Of a DNA stretch of 64,000 nucleotides, positions 50,387 through 58,847 are shown piece after piece. The DNA is from Streptomyces sp. NBC_00663 (GTDB lineage: Bacteria; Actinomycetota; Actinomycetes; Streptomycetales; Streptomycetaceae): the NCBI RefSeq assembly GCF_036226885.1, contig NZ_CP109027.1:8804001-8868000 (forward strand), written 5' to 3'. Under the pieces are notes generated by a model. The model did not search any database and was not told the DNA's origin. It saw only the letters and a program-made list of their open reading frames with translations. The translations under genes were made by a program, and so were the position numbers. Numbering within the stretch: position 1 is the stretch's first letter; each line of letters opens with the position of its first letter.

Positions 50387-51454
50387 ATGAAGGCTCTTGT
50401 CCTCTCTGGTGGTGCCGGTACCCGCCTGCGGCCGATCACCCACACCTCGGCCAAACAACTCGTTCCCGTGGCCAACAAGCCCGTGCTGTTCTACGGCCTG
50501 GAGTCCATCGCCGACGCCGGGATCACCGAAGTCGGCGTGATCGTCGGGGACACCGCCGCCGAGATCGAGGAAGCGGTCGGCGACGGCTCCAAGTTCGGCC
50601 TGGAGGTCACCTACATCCCCCAGGAGCGTCCCCTCGGGCTCGCCCACGCGGTGCTGATCGCCCGGGAGTTCCTCGGCGACGACGACTTCGTGATGTACCT
50701 CGGCGACAACTTCATCGTCGGCGGTATCGCGGCCCTCGTCGACGAGTTCCGCACCCACCGCCCCGACGCGCAGATCCTCCTCACCCAGGTCCCCGACCCG
50801 CGCGCCTTCGGCGTCGCCGAACTCGACGCCGAAGGCCAGGTGATCGGCCTGGAGGAGAAACCCGAGACCCCGAAGAGCGACTTCGCCCTGGTCGGCGTCT
50901 ACCTGTTCACGCCCGTCATCCACGACGCGGTCCGCGCCATCACGCCCTCCTGGCGCGGTGAACTGGAGATCACCCACGCCATCCAGCACCTGATCGACGA
51001 ACGCGCCGACGTCCGCTCCACGGAGATCAAGGGCTACTGGAAGGACACCGGGAACGTCACGGACATGCTGGAGGTCAACCGCACCGTCCTGGAGACCGTC
51101 GAGCACCGTCTCGACGGCGAGGTGGACGAGGGCTCCGAGCTCGTCGGCCGGGTGGTCCTGGAAGAGGGCGCGCGGATCGTCAACTCCCGCATCGTCGGAC
51201 CCGTGATCATCGGCTCCGGCACCGTCGTCGAGGACTCCTACATCGGCCCCTTCACCTCCCTCGCCGAGAACTGCCGCATCACCGACAGCGAGTTGGAGTT
51301 CTCGATCGTCCTGAGGGACTCCTCGATCCGGGGCGTGGGACGTATAGAGTCCTCCCTCATCGGCCGTCATGCAGAGGTGACCCCGACGACCGGTATGCCC
51401 GCCGCCCACCGTCTGGTGCTCGGAGACCACAGCAAGGTGCAGATCCGTTCATGA
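50387..51454 (+). CDS. rmlA: glucose-1-phosphate thymidylyltransferase (long, StrD-like)
   Basis: 355 residues from ATG 50387 (AAGGTG 6 nt upstream). The nucleotidyltransferase domain shows LSGGAGTRLRPITHTSAKQL, the thymidylyl-binding LGDNFIVGG, and EKPETPKSDFALVGVYLF. The C-terminal third is a left-handed beta-helix (hexapeptide repeats VEDSYIGPFTSLAENCRITD), as in the long StrD-type enzymes of antibiotic and cell-wall sugar clusters. It makes dTDP-glucose from dTTP and glucose-1-phosphate. Its stop overlaps the rmlB start by 4 nt. Confidence 0.95.
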   Translation: MKALVLSGGAGTRLRPITHTSAKQLVPVANKPVLFYGLESIADAGITEVGVIVGDTAAEIEEAVGDGSKFGLEVTYIPQERPLGLAHAVLIAREFLGDDDFVMYLGDNFIVGGIAALVDEFRTHRPDAQILLTQVPDPRAFGVAELDAEGQVIGLEEKPETPKSDFALVGVYLFTPVIHDAVRAITPSWRGELEITHAIQHLIDERADVRSTEIKGYWKDTGNVTDMLEVNRTVLETVEHRLDGEVDEGSELVGRVVLEEGARIVNSRIVGPVIIGSGTVVEDSYIGPFTSLAENCRITDSELEFSIVLRDSSIRGVGRIESSLIGRHAEVTPTTGMPAAHRLVLGDHSKVQIRS

Positions 51455-52425
51455 AGCTTCTCGTCACCGGCGCCGCCGGCTTCATCGGCTCCCGGTACGT
51501 GCGCGGGCTCCTCGCCTCGGAGTCCTCGGACGCGTCGCGGATCACCGTGCTGGACAAGCTGACCTACGCCGGCACCCTGGACAACCTCGAACTCGACCAC
51601 CCCCGGCTGGAGTTCGTGCAGGGCGACATCCGGGACGCGGAGCTGGTCGACGAGCTGATGGCCGACGCGGACCAGGTCGTGCACTTCGCCGCCGAGTCCC
51701 ATGTCGACCGGTCGATCACCGGGGCCGGTGACTTCGTGCTCACCAACGTGGTCGGCACCCAGACCCTGCTGGACGCCGCCCTCCGGCACGGCACCGGACC
51801 GTTCGTGCACGTCTCCACCGACGAGGTCTACGGCTCCATCGACGAGGGCTCCTGGCCCGAGACCCACCCGCTCGCGCCCAACTCGCCCTACTCCGCCTCC
51901 AAGGCCTCCTCCGACCTGCTCGCCCTCGCCTACCACCGCACCCACGGCCTGGACGTCCGTGTCACCCGCTGTTCCAACAACTACGGGCCGCACCAGTTCC
52001 CGGAGAAGGTGATCCCGCTCTTCGTCACCCACCTCCTCGACGGCAGGAACGTCCCGCTGTACGGCGACGGCCGCAACGTCCGCGACTGGCTGCACGTGGA
52101 CGACCACTGCCAGGGCGTCGACCTCGTCCGCACCGGCGGCCGGCCCGGCGAGGTGTACAACATCGGCGGCGGCACCGAGCTCAGCAACAAGGAACTGACC
52201 GGCCTGCTCCTCGAAGCGTGCGGCGCGGGCTGGGACAGGGTCGAGTACGTCGAGGACCGCAAGGGCCACGACCTGCGTTACTCCGTCGACTGGACGAAGA
52301 TCCGCACCGAACTCGGCTACGAGCCCCGGCACGACTTCGTGACCGGTCTCGCCGACACCGTCGCCTGGTACCGGGCCCACCGCACCTGGTGGGAGCCGCT
52401 CAAGCGACGCACCACCCCGCACTGA
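51451..52425 (+). CDS. rmlB: dTDP-glucose 4,6-dehydratase
   Basis: 324 residues, short-chain dehydrogenase/reductase fold. VTGAAGFIGSRY (NAD binding), STDEVYGSI (catalytic Thr-Asp-Glu), YSASK (Tyr-x3-Lys) and CSNNYGPHQFPEKVIPLF are all present. It converts dTDP-glucose to dTDP-4-keto-6-deoxyglucose, the branch point to L-rhamnose and many deoxysugars. rmlC and rmlD are not nearby, so the final sugar is not fixed by this window. ATGA overlap with rmlA. Confidence 0.96.
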   Translation: MKLLVTGAAGFIGSRYVRGLLASESSDASRITVLDKLTYAGTLDNLELDHPRLEFVQGDIRDAELVDELMADADQVVHFAAESHVDRSITGAGDFVLTNVVGTQTLLDAALRHGTGPFVHVSTDEVYGSIDEGSWPETHPLAPNSPYSASKASSDLLALAYHRTHGLDVRVTRCSNNYGPHQFPEKVIPLFVTHLLDGRNVPLYGDGRNVRDWLHVDDHCQGVDLVRTGGRPGEVYNIGGGTELSNKELTGLLLEACGAGWDRVEYVEDRKGHDLRYSVDWTKIRTELGYEPRHDFVTGLADTVAWYRAHRTWWEPLKRRTTPH

Positions 52426-52467
52426 GAACTGTCCGACCGTTCATCTTCGAAAGGACCCCGTCGAACC

Positions 52468-53286
52468 ATGTCGATCAGAACAACTGTGAAGAACGTGTTG
52501 GGTGAGAAGAACGTGCGTGTGGTGCGCCAGTTGAAGCGACGTATGTCCGGCCAGCCCCCGCAGCCGGTCAAGAAGAAGCCCACCGGGCTCGCCGCCATCT
52601 CCCACGATCTCAACAAACTCGCCGTGCACTTCAAGACGGACAAGTGGGGAACCCACCGCTACACCCAGCACTACCAGCGGCATCTCCAGCACCTGAAGAA
52701 CGAGGAGTTCAACCTGCTGGAGATCGGGATCGGCGGCTACAACCGGCCCGGTCAGGGTGGCGCCTCGCTGCGCATGTGGAAGGCGTTCTTCCCGAAGGCG
52801 CAGATCTTCGGCATGGACATCCAGGACAAGTCCCATGTCGACGAGGACCGCATCACGACGTTCATCGGCGACCAGTCCGACCCCTCGTCCCTGAACGCCG
52901 TCGCCGACAAGATCGGTGACCTGGACGTCATCATCGACGACGGCAGCCACCGTCCCCCGCACGTGCTCACCACGTTCGCCACGCTCTTCCCGCGCCTCAA
53001 GGACGGCGGCATCTACGTCGTCGAGGACACGCAGTCGTCGTACTGGCCGGAGTGGATGGGCAGCGAGGACCTCGACGACCCGAACACCAGCATGGCGATG
53101 CTCAAGCGGCTGACCGACGGGCTGAACTACGAGGAGTTCGTGGACGAGCACTACCAGCCCAGCTACACGGACCTCAACATCGTGGGCGTGCACTTCTACC
53201 ACAACCTCGTGATCATCGAGAAGGGCAAGAACGCCGAGGGCACCAACAAGCGCAGTGCCCTGAAGGCGCGTTACGCCAAGAAGTGA
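52468..53286 (+). CDS. class I SAM-dependent methyltransferase, MycE/TylE-like (sugar O-methyltransferase type)
   Basis: 272 residues. N-terminal helical part, then FKTDKWGTHRYTQHYQRHL, a motif of macrolide-sugar methyltransferases. NLLEIGIGGYNRPGQGGASL is SAM motif I, followed by FGMDIQDKSHVDED, DLDVIIDDGSHRPPHV and GGIYVVEDTQSSYWPEW. Enzymes of this group methylate sugar hydroxyls in a metal-dependent way. Downstream of rmlAB by 42 nt and followed by a terminator, it is likely the last gene of a three-gene operon for a methylated deoxysugar in a glycan or glycoconjugate. No polyketide or other scaffold genes are present. Confidence 0.85.
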   Translation: MSIRTTVKNVLGEKNVRVVRQLKRRMSGQPPQPVKKKPTGLAAISHDLNKLAVHFKTDKWGTHRYTQHYQRHLQHLKNEEFNLLEIGIGGYNRPGQGGASLRMWKAFFPKAQIFGMDIQDKSHVDEDRITTFIGDQSDPSSLNAVADKIGDLDVIIDDGSHRPPHVLTTFATLFPRLKDGGIYVVEDTQSSYWPEWMGSEDLDDPNTSMAMLKRLTDGLNYEEFVDEHYQPSYTDLNIVGVHFYHNLVIIEKGKNAEGTNKRSALKARYAKK

Positions 53287-53306
53287 TCCCGGTCCGGGAG
53301 AACAAC

Positions 53307-53345
53307 CGAGCGCGGCCCCCGTGAACCTCACGGGGGCCGCGCTCG
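53307..53345. terminator. strong terminator between methyltransferase and glycosyltransferase genes
   Basis: Perfect 18-bp stem (53307-53324 with 53328-53345) and 3-nt loop ACC, between convergent genes, so it can serve both directions. Confidence 0.9.
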
Positions 53346-53354
53346 CTCCAACGT

Positions 53355-55310
53355 CTACCGGCCGCGGTTCCTGACGCGGTGCGCCGCCCCGCGCAGCACT
53401 CTGCCGAGGGTGCGCCGGACCTTGCGCGCCAGCCGCTGCGCGGTGCCGTGGCCGGGCGCGGCCACCGGGCGGACGCTCTCGCCGGAGACACGCAGGGCGA
53501 GCGGCAGCACGAGGAAACGCGGCTCGGGCGCGTTCGGCACCGGACTCAGCGCGACCCGCCATCGCGCGCCGCTCAGCTCGGCCAGCGGCAGATCGGCTTC
53601 CAGCACCGACCCCAGGCTCTCGTCCTCGGCGGGGGAGAGGGTGCCCGGCACATCGACGATCTCGGCCGCGCCGAGGCGCAGCACCACCTTGGTCTCCCCG
53701 GCCACCTGGAACGGCACGGCCGCGCTGATCCGGGGCCCGTCGACCGCGACGGTGCCCGGCGTGACCCGGTCAAGACCGAGCCGCTTGGTCGCCCGGTCCA
53801 CGTCGAGGGCGAGATTGCCGTGCGGATGGGTCCAGTACGGCAGGACCACACGCCCGCCCGCCACCCCGGCCTGCGGCGTGGGCCGCTCCTCGGCCGGGGC
53901 CGGACCGAGCCGGCACTCCTTGGTCCAGCCGCCCAGCCGGACCCGCACGAAGGCGTCCCACAGACCGTCGTCCGGCGCCGTCCCGCCCGCCGCCGTCGCG
54001 GGGTCGACGGAGGCCGACGCCCGCAGCACGAGACGCACCCGGTCGCCGCCCTGGTCGGCCACCTTCTCCCGGACGACCCGCACGGGCTGGAAGTGCTGGG
54101 CGGAGCTGGCCCGTTCACGCAGCAGCAGGTCGCCCGCGGCCTGGTCGAAACGGGCGACGGAGTCGGCGCACACCCAGGCGATCGCCTCGGCGGCGTCCAG
54201 CGGCGGAGCGTCCTTCGCCAAGGCGCCCTGCGCGGGGAACCGCATCGGCTCGCCGCCCGAGGTGAACTCGGCGCTCAGCGACACCTCCAGCACCCCGTCC
54301 TGCCACTCGACGCCCTCCGGAACGGCCTTGAGGGCGATCCCGGCCTCCCACTCGGCGAACGCCATGATGTCGTCGAGCCGGTCCGCGGTGATCAGCGCGG
54401 CCACCACCCGCTGGGCGGGCGGGAGTCCGGCGGCGACACCGGGGCCGAAACGGTCCACGACGGTCGAGTGGATCTCCGCGAACAGCGCCCGCCGGTAGTC
54501 GTCGGGGAGCCCGAGCAGCCGCCTGCCGCGCATCCGCTCGACCATCTCGTTGCGCAGCCAGCGCCGGAAGAGCCGGTCGCGCAGATCGCCCGGCTTCGTG
54601 TACGTCTCGACGACGTCGAGGGCCTCGCGCAGGTTCTTGAAGTAACCGGCCGGCTCGAACTGCTGGAAGCCGGCGTTGGAGGCGTCGTCCCGGCGTACGT
54701 GGTAGTAGCAGACGTAGTCGCTGAGCACGGAGACGTTGTCCGCGCGCAGATACGCCTCGGCGATGAAGACATGGTCCTCAAGACGCCGCCTGCCCTCCGG
54801 GAAGCGCAGGCCGATGTCGTCCAGGAAGGCCCGGCGGAACATCTTGTGCGGGGTGAGGCTGTCGATCAGCGGCGCGTTCTCGACCGTGGCGTGCGGGCGG
54901 TTGCGGCGGAACAGCTCGACCGGCACGGGGCGCCCCTTGCCGGCCATCTTGCCCACGATCACATCGGCGCCGTTGGCCACGCCGTAGTCGTACATCCGCT
55001 CCAGGGCCTCGTCGCCGAGGTAGTCGTCGTTGTCGACGAACATCACGAACTCGCCCTGGGCGGCCTCGATCCCGACGTTGCGGGGCTTGCCGGACCAGCC
55101 GGAGTTCTCCTGGTGGATGACCCGGACGCGTGGGTCCTCGGCAGCGAGCTCATCGAGCCGGCCGGGCGTTGAGTCGGTGGAACCGTCGTCGACGAAGATC
55201 ACTTCGTACTCGTCGGGAGGCAGCGACTGCCTCTTCAGAGACGCGATGCAGTCCTCGATGTAGACCCCGGGGTTGTACACGGGGACGACGACGCTGACCT
55301 TGACCGGCAT
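53355..55310 (-). CDS. family 2 glycosyltransferase with long C-terminal domain
   Basis: 651 residues from ATG 55310, preceded by GGGGGA at 8 nt; an upstream ATG (55349) has no ribosome site. GT-A domain about 1-230: VSVVVPVYNPGVYIEDCIAS, FVDDGSTDS, and the metal-binding DNDD in FVDNDDYLG, with RRLEDHVFIAE as the acceptor-side acidic motif. A helical middle (about 240-350) and a 300-residue beta-rich C-terminal part (about 350-651) follow, the latter resembling TagF/teichoic-acid-associated modules only vaguely. It transfers a sugar from an NDP-sugar onto a cell-envelope polymer. It faces the rmlAB-methyltransferase operon, so a shared glycan product is plausible. Confidence 0.88.
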   Translation of the reverse strand: MPVKVSVVVPVYNPGVYIEDCIASLKRQSLPPDEYEVIFVDDGSTDSTPGRLDELAAEDPRVRVIHQENSGWSGKPRNVGIEAAQGEFVMFVDNDDYLGDEALERMYDYGVANGADVIVGKMAGKGRPVPVELFRRNRPHATVENAPLIDSLTPHKMFRRAFLDDIGLRFPEGRRRLEDHVFIAEAYLRADNVSVLSDYVCYYHVRRDDASNAGFQQFEPAGYFKNLREALDVVETYTKPGDLRDRLFRRWLRNEMVERMRGRRLLGLPDDYRRALFAEIHSTVVDRFGPGVAAGLPPAQRVVAALITADRLDDIMAFAEWEAGIALKAVPEGVEWQDGVLEVSLSAEFTSGGEPMRFPAQGALAKDAPPLDAAEAIAWVCADSVARFDQAAGDLLLRERASSAQHFQPVRVVREKVADQGGDRVRLVLRASASVDPATAAGGTAPDDGLWDAFVRVRLGGWTKECRLGPAPAEERPTPQAGVAGGRVVLPYWTHPHGNLALDVDRATKRLGLDRVTPGTVAVDGPRISAAVPFQVAGETKVVLRLGAAEIVDVPGTLSPAEDESLGSVLEADLPLAELSGARWRVALSPVPNAPEPRFLVLPLALRVSGESVRPVAAPGHGTAQRLARKVRRTLGRVLRGAAHRVRNRGR

Positions 55311-55468
55311 GAGCTCGGTCCCCCTTGGGTCGCTTGTCGTTTCTGTCATGGTGCGGTGCTTGTGGCCAGATGCTAACCCGCCGCCGGGGCAGTTGATGTT
55401 TCGACCACCGCTCGGAACACATACCGATCGTGTCAAGGTTGACGATCTTGTGCGGATAGTCTGACCTT

Positions 55469-55969
55469 GTGCGACTGCTCCTGATGTCCGACACGCATCT
55501 GCCCAAGCGCGCCAAAGAGCTCCCCGCCCCGCTCCTGGCCGAACTCCCGCGCGCCGACGTGGTGTTCCACGCGGGGGACTGGGTGGACACCGCCACCCTC
55601 GATCTGCTGGAGCGCCTCAGCAAGCGTCTCGTCGCCGTGTACGGCAACAACGACGGACCGCCGCTGCGCGCCCGGCTGCCCGAGGTCGCGCACGCCGAAC
55701 TCGGCGGCCTGCGCTTCGCGGTGGTCCATGAGACCGGTCCCGCGCAGGGCCGCGAGACACGCTGCGTCGCCCGGTTCCCCGAGGCCGACGTGCTGGTCTT
55801 CGGGCACAGCCACATCCCCTGGGACACCACCGCCCCGACCGGGCTGCGGCTGCTCAACCCCGGTTCCCCGACGGACCGGCGGCGTCAGCCGTACCGCACG
55901 TACATGACGGCGACCGTCGACAACGGCCGCCTGGACGACGTACTGCTGCACCCGCTGCCCCCGCGGTAG
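55469..55969 (+). CDS. YfcE/MJ0936-type metallophosphoesterase
   Basis: 166 residues from GTG 55469. Calcineurin-like phosphoesterase motifs: MSDTHLPKR (D-x-H), VVFHAGDWVD (GD), GNNDG (GN-D/H) and VFGHSHIPW (GH-x-H), ending with LLNPGSPTDRRR. These give a two-metal site for hydrolysis of phosphodiesters; the physiological substrate is unknown. GATAGT ends 8 nt before the GTG, so the mRNA may be leaderless. Divergent from the glycosyltransferase. Confidence 0.92.
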   Translation: MRLLLMSDTHLPKRAKELPAPLLAELPRADVVFHAGDWVDTATLDLLERLSKRLVAVYGNNDGPPLRARLPEVAHAELGGLRFAVVHETGPAQGRETRCVARFPEADVLVFGHSHIPWDTTAPTGLRLLNPGSPTDRRRQPYRTYMTATVDNGRLDDVLLHPLPPR

Positions 55970-55993
55970 CCGGCGACGGCGCCGCACCGGGAT

Positions 55994-56026
55994 CCGGGCC
56001 GCTCCGTGTGTCCGGAAGCGGCCCGG
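55994..56026 (+). terminator. terminator hairpin after the phosphoesterase gene
   Basis: CCGGGCCGCT (55994-56003) and AGCGGCCCGG (56017-56026) pair over 10 bp with a 13-nt loop that can itself close by CCG/CGG. It starts 25 nt after the stop. The rest of the 222-nt gap to 56191 shows no gene. Confidence 0.6.
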
Positions 56027-56191
56027 GCGCTGCGAGTGTGCGCTGTCACGGACCTCCTTCCATGAATAGGTGTGCCGCGGAGGGTGCGCGACGGTGTGCG
56101 TCCTCCGCTGTCTTCGTTGGCCGCCGCCTACCCCTGGGAGCGGGGCTCAACCCCCTAATTCGTTGGACGCCGTCGCCGTCGCCCCGCTGAG

Positions 56192-57112
56192 ATGGGGCAC
56201 GTGCTGATCGACACCACGCTCGTACGCCGTCTGCTGTCCGCGCAGTTCCCGCAATGGGCCCACCTTCCGCTCGCCCCGGTGCCGCAGTCCGGCATGGACA
56301 ACGCGACCTTCCGGCTCGGCGACGAGTTGTCCGTACGGCTGCCGCGATACGCACACTGGGCGGGCCAGGTGACCCGTGAGCACCGCTGGCTGCCCCGGCT
56401 CGCCCCGCGGCTGCCGCTGGCCGTGTCCCAGCCGCTGGAGATCGGCGAACCCGGCGAGGACTACCCCTGGCCGTGGTCCGTGTACCGCTGGCTGGACGGC
56501 GACACGGCGACCACCGAGGGACTCACCGACCCGGTGCGGGCCGCCCTCGACCTCGCCGGGTTCGTCACCGCACTCCAGGACATCGACCCGACCGGCGGTC
56601 CAGGACCCGAGCAGAGCAACGCCTTCCGTGGCGTCCCCCTGGGCGACCCGCGGGACTCGCTGGCCGCCGAGGCACGGGTACGGCCCAAGCTGGAGGCGCT
56701 GCGGGGCACGGGGATGGTCGACATCGACGCCGTGACGGAGGTGTGGGAGGCGGCCCTCGCCGCGCCCGCCTGGCACAAGCCGCCGGTGTGGATCCACGGG
56801 GACCTCGCGACCGGCAACCTGCTGATGCGGGACGGCCGGTTGAGCGCCGTCATCGACTTCGGGACGCTCGCCGTCGCCGATCCGGCGGTCGATCTGCAAC
56901 CGGCGTGGATGTTCCTGCCCGCGCGGGCCCGCGACGCCTTCCGAGAGGCGGTCGCCGCCGACGACGCCACCTGGGCACGGGCCCGCGGCTGGGCGCTCGC
57001 CGGATCGCTGCCGGTACCCGACGACCCGTTCTTCCAGCAGGACCCGGCGCGGGTGACGGCGGCCCTCGACCACCTGGAGCAGGTCCTCGACGACCACCGA
57101 CGGTACGGGTGA
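56192..57112 (+). CDS. aminoglycoside phosphotransferase (APH)-family kinase
   Basis: 306 residues. The C-lobe shows the phosphotransferase loop WIHGDLATGNLLMRD and the metal-binding VIDFGTLAVADPAVDL; the N-lobe has GMDNATFRLGDELSVRLPR. This fold covers antibiotic kinases as well as small-molecule kinases for choline, homoserine or sugars, and nothing here points to an antibiotic substrate. The start is ATG 56192 or GTG 56201, neither with a strong ribosome site. Confidence 0.9.
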   Translation: MGHVLIDTTLVRRLLSAQFPQWAHLPLAPVPQSGMDNATFRLGDELSVRLPRYAHWAGQVTREHRWLPRLAPRLPLAVSQPLEIGEPGEDYPWPWSVYRWLDGDTATTEGLTDPVRAALDLAGFVTALQDIDPTGGPGPEQSNAFRGVPLGDPRDSLAAEARVRPKLEALRGTGMVDIDAVTEVWEAALAAPAWHKPPVWIHGDLATGNLLMRDGRLSAVIDFGTLAVADPAVDLQPAWMFLPARARDAFREAVAADDATWARARGWALAGSLPVPDDPFFQQDPARVTAALDHLEQVLDDHRRYG

Positions 57113-57132
57113 GGCGCGGCGGGGTCTGCGGT

Positions 57133-57732
57133 TCAGCCCCGCCGCCACCGCCGTAGCCGCGTCACGACCAGCACCGTCACGACGACGGCCACGATCACCG
57201 GCGCGAGCCGCCGGGCGACCGGCACCCCGGCAGCGCGGAGCAGGTCGAGCGACCCGTCCTCCGCGGGGGACGCCACGCCGTCCGGCACCGCCGCCAGCTG
57301 CTCCGCGAGGCACGCGGCGAACTGGCCGATGATCCGGTCGCCCACCTCCGCCATCACCCCGCGCCCGAACTGCGCGGGCCGCCCGGTCACCGTCAGATCG
57401 GTGTGCACCGAGACGGCCGTACCGCCGCCGTCCTGTTCCACCAGCTTCCCGGTAACGGTGGCGCGTGCTGTGCCCTGGCCCCGGGTCTCGCGGCCACTGG
57501 CGATGAGCACCATGCGGTGGGCGGCGTCGTCCTGCTCCTCGAAGACGGCCGTGCCCTTGTACGTCACCGTGATCGGGCCGACCTTCACCTTCACGGAGCC
57601 GGTCACGGTCTTGCCGTCGTGGTCCTCGACGCTCGCCCCCGGCATACAGGGCGCCACCCGCTCGATGTCGAGGAGCGCCCGCCAGGCGTCGTCGACCGGG
57701 ACGGGCACGGTGAACTCGTGGTGCAGTTCCAT
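57133..57732 (-). CDS. CoxG-like SRPBCC protein with C-terminal membrane helix
   Basis: 199 residues from ATG 57732 (GGAGGAAG upstream). The CoxG/SRPBCC domain (about 1-145) has FTVPVPVDDAWRALLDIERV, APCMPGASVE and VGPITVTYKGTAVFEE. A linker leads to a membrane helix near the end (APVIVAVVVTVLVV) and a basic tail RLRRWRRG. CoxG recruits CO dehydrogenase to the membrane in Oligotropha; a similar anchoring role for the hydroxylase encoded upstream is likely. Last gene of the operon, 11 nt after the xdhC-like gene. Confidence 0.9.
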   Translation of the reverse strand: MELHHEFTVPVPVDDAWRALLDIERVAPCMPGASVEDHDGKTVTGSVKVKVGPITVTYKGTAVFEEQDDAAHRMVLIASGRETRGQGTARATVTGKLVEQDGGGTAVSVHTDLTVTGRPAQFGRGVMAEVGDRIIGQFAACLAEQLAAVPDGVASPAEDGSLDLLRAAGVPVARRLAPVIVAVVVTVLVVTRLRRWRRG

Positions 57733-57743
57733 GACTTCCTCCG

Positions 57744-58847
57744 TCAGGTTCCCTGGGGATGGATGGCGCCACCGGTCGCCGTCAACGGCGTCCCCGTGCC
57801 GCCCCACCGCAACGCGACGATCTCCGCGGCGACGGAGACGGCCACCTCCTCGGGGGTACGGGCGCCGAGGTCGAGGCCGACCGGGGAGCGCAGCCGGGAC
57901 AGCTCACGGTCGGTCAGCCCGCCGTCGACCAGCCGCGTCATCCGGTCGTCGTGGGTACGCCGGCTGCCCATCGCGCCGATGTACGCGGCGGGCCGGCGCA
58001 GCGCCTCCTGGAGCAGCGGGACGTCGAACTTGGGGTCGTGGGTGAGGACGCAGATCACCGTGCGCTCGTCGGTGTCGGTGCCCTGGAGGTAGCGGTGCGG
58101 CCAGTCCACGACGACCTCCACGCCCGGCGGGAAGCGCTTGGGGGTGGCGAAGACGGGGCGGGCGTCGCAGACCGTGACCCGGTAGCCGAGGAAGTCGCCG
58201 ATCCGGGCGACCGCGGCGGCGTAGTCGATGGCGCCGAAGACCAGCATCCGCGGGGGCGGCGCGAAGGAGTGCAGGAAGACGCTCACCGCGTCCTCGCGCC
58301 GCTCACCGTGCGGGCCGTAGTGCCTCAACCCAGTGGCCCCGAGGGCGAGTTCACCGCGCGCGTCGGCGGTGACGGCCACATCGAGGCCGGTCGCGCCGAG
58401 TGTCCCGGACACCCGGTCCGGCCACACGGCGAGGGTCGCGCCGCGCGGAGCCGGACCGTCGGTCACCGTCGCCACGGTCACCGGACGCCCGGCGGCCACC
58501 GACGCGGCGACCTCACCGAAGGACGGGTCCAGCGCCGCGGTGACCGGCCGCACCAGCAACGTGATCTCGCCGCCGCAGGTGAGACCGACCGCGAAGGCGT
58601 CCTCGTCGCTGTACCCGAAGGTCTCCAACCGCGCCTCGCCGCTCGCCACCACCTCCTGCGCCAGCTCGAACACCGCCCCCTCCACACACCCCCCGGACAC
58701 ACTGCCGACGACCTCGTCACCCGGCCCGACCGCCATCGCGGCCCCCGGATCCCGCGGCGCGCTACGGCTCACGGCGACGACGGTAGCCAGCCCGAACGGC
58801 GATCCCGCCGCGTACCAGGCGCTCAGCGCCGGGAGAATCTCACGCAC
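57744..58847 (-). CDS. XdhC/CoxF-family molybdenum-cofactor maturation factor
   Basis: 367 residues. The N-terminal XdhC/CoxI domain (about 10-120) has SGGCVEGAVFELAQ with the conserved Cys and GLTCGGEITLLV with the second. The C-terminal Rossmann domain (about 200-335) starts at PPRMLVFGAIDYAAAVARIG, and YIGAMGSRRTHDDRMTRL is conserved. It binds molybdenum cofactor, aids its sulfuration and inserts it into the hydroxylase. It overlaps the VWA gene by 8 nt. Confidence 0.94.
   Translation of the reverse strand: MREILPALSAWYAAGSPFGLATVVAVSRSAPRDPGAAMAVGPGDEVVGSVSGGCVEGAVFELAQEVVASGEARLETFGYSDEDAFAVGLTCGGEITLLVRPVTAALDPSFGEVAASVAAGRPVTVATVTDGPAPRGATLAVWPDRVSGTLGATGLDVAVTADARGELALGATGLRHYGPHGERREDAVSVFLHSFAPPPRMLVFGAIDYAAAVARIGDFLGYRVTVCDARPVFATPKRFPPGVEVVVDWPHRYLQGTDTDERTVICVLTHDPKFDVPLLQEALRRPAAYIGAMGSRRTHDDRMTRLVDGGLTDRELSRLRSPVGLDLGARTPEEVAVSVAAEIVALRWGGTGTPLTATGGAIHPQGT

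Noticed and set aside
56192..57112. Aminoglycoside resistance gene
   Set aside because: Only the general APH fold is seen; no resistance or biosynthetic context, so an antibiotic substrate is not supported.
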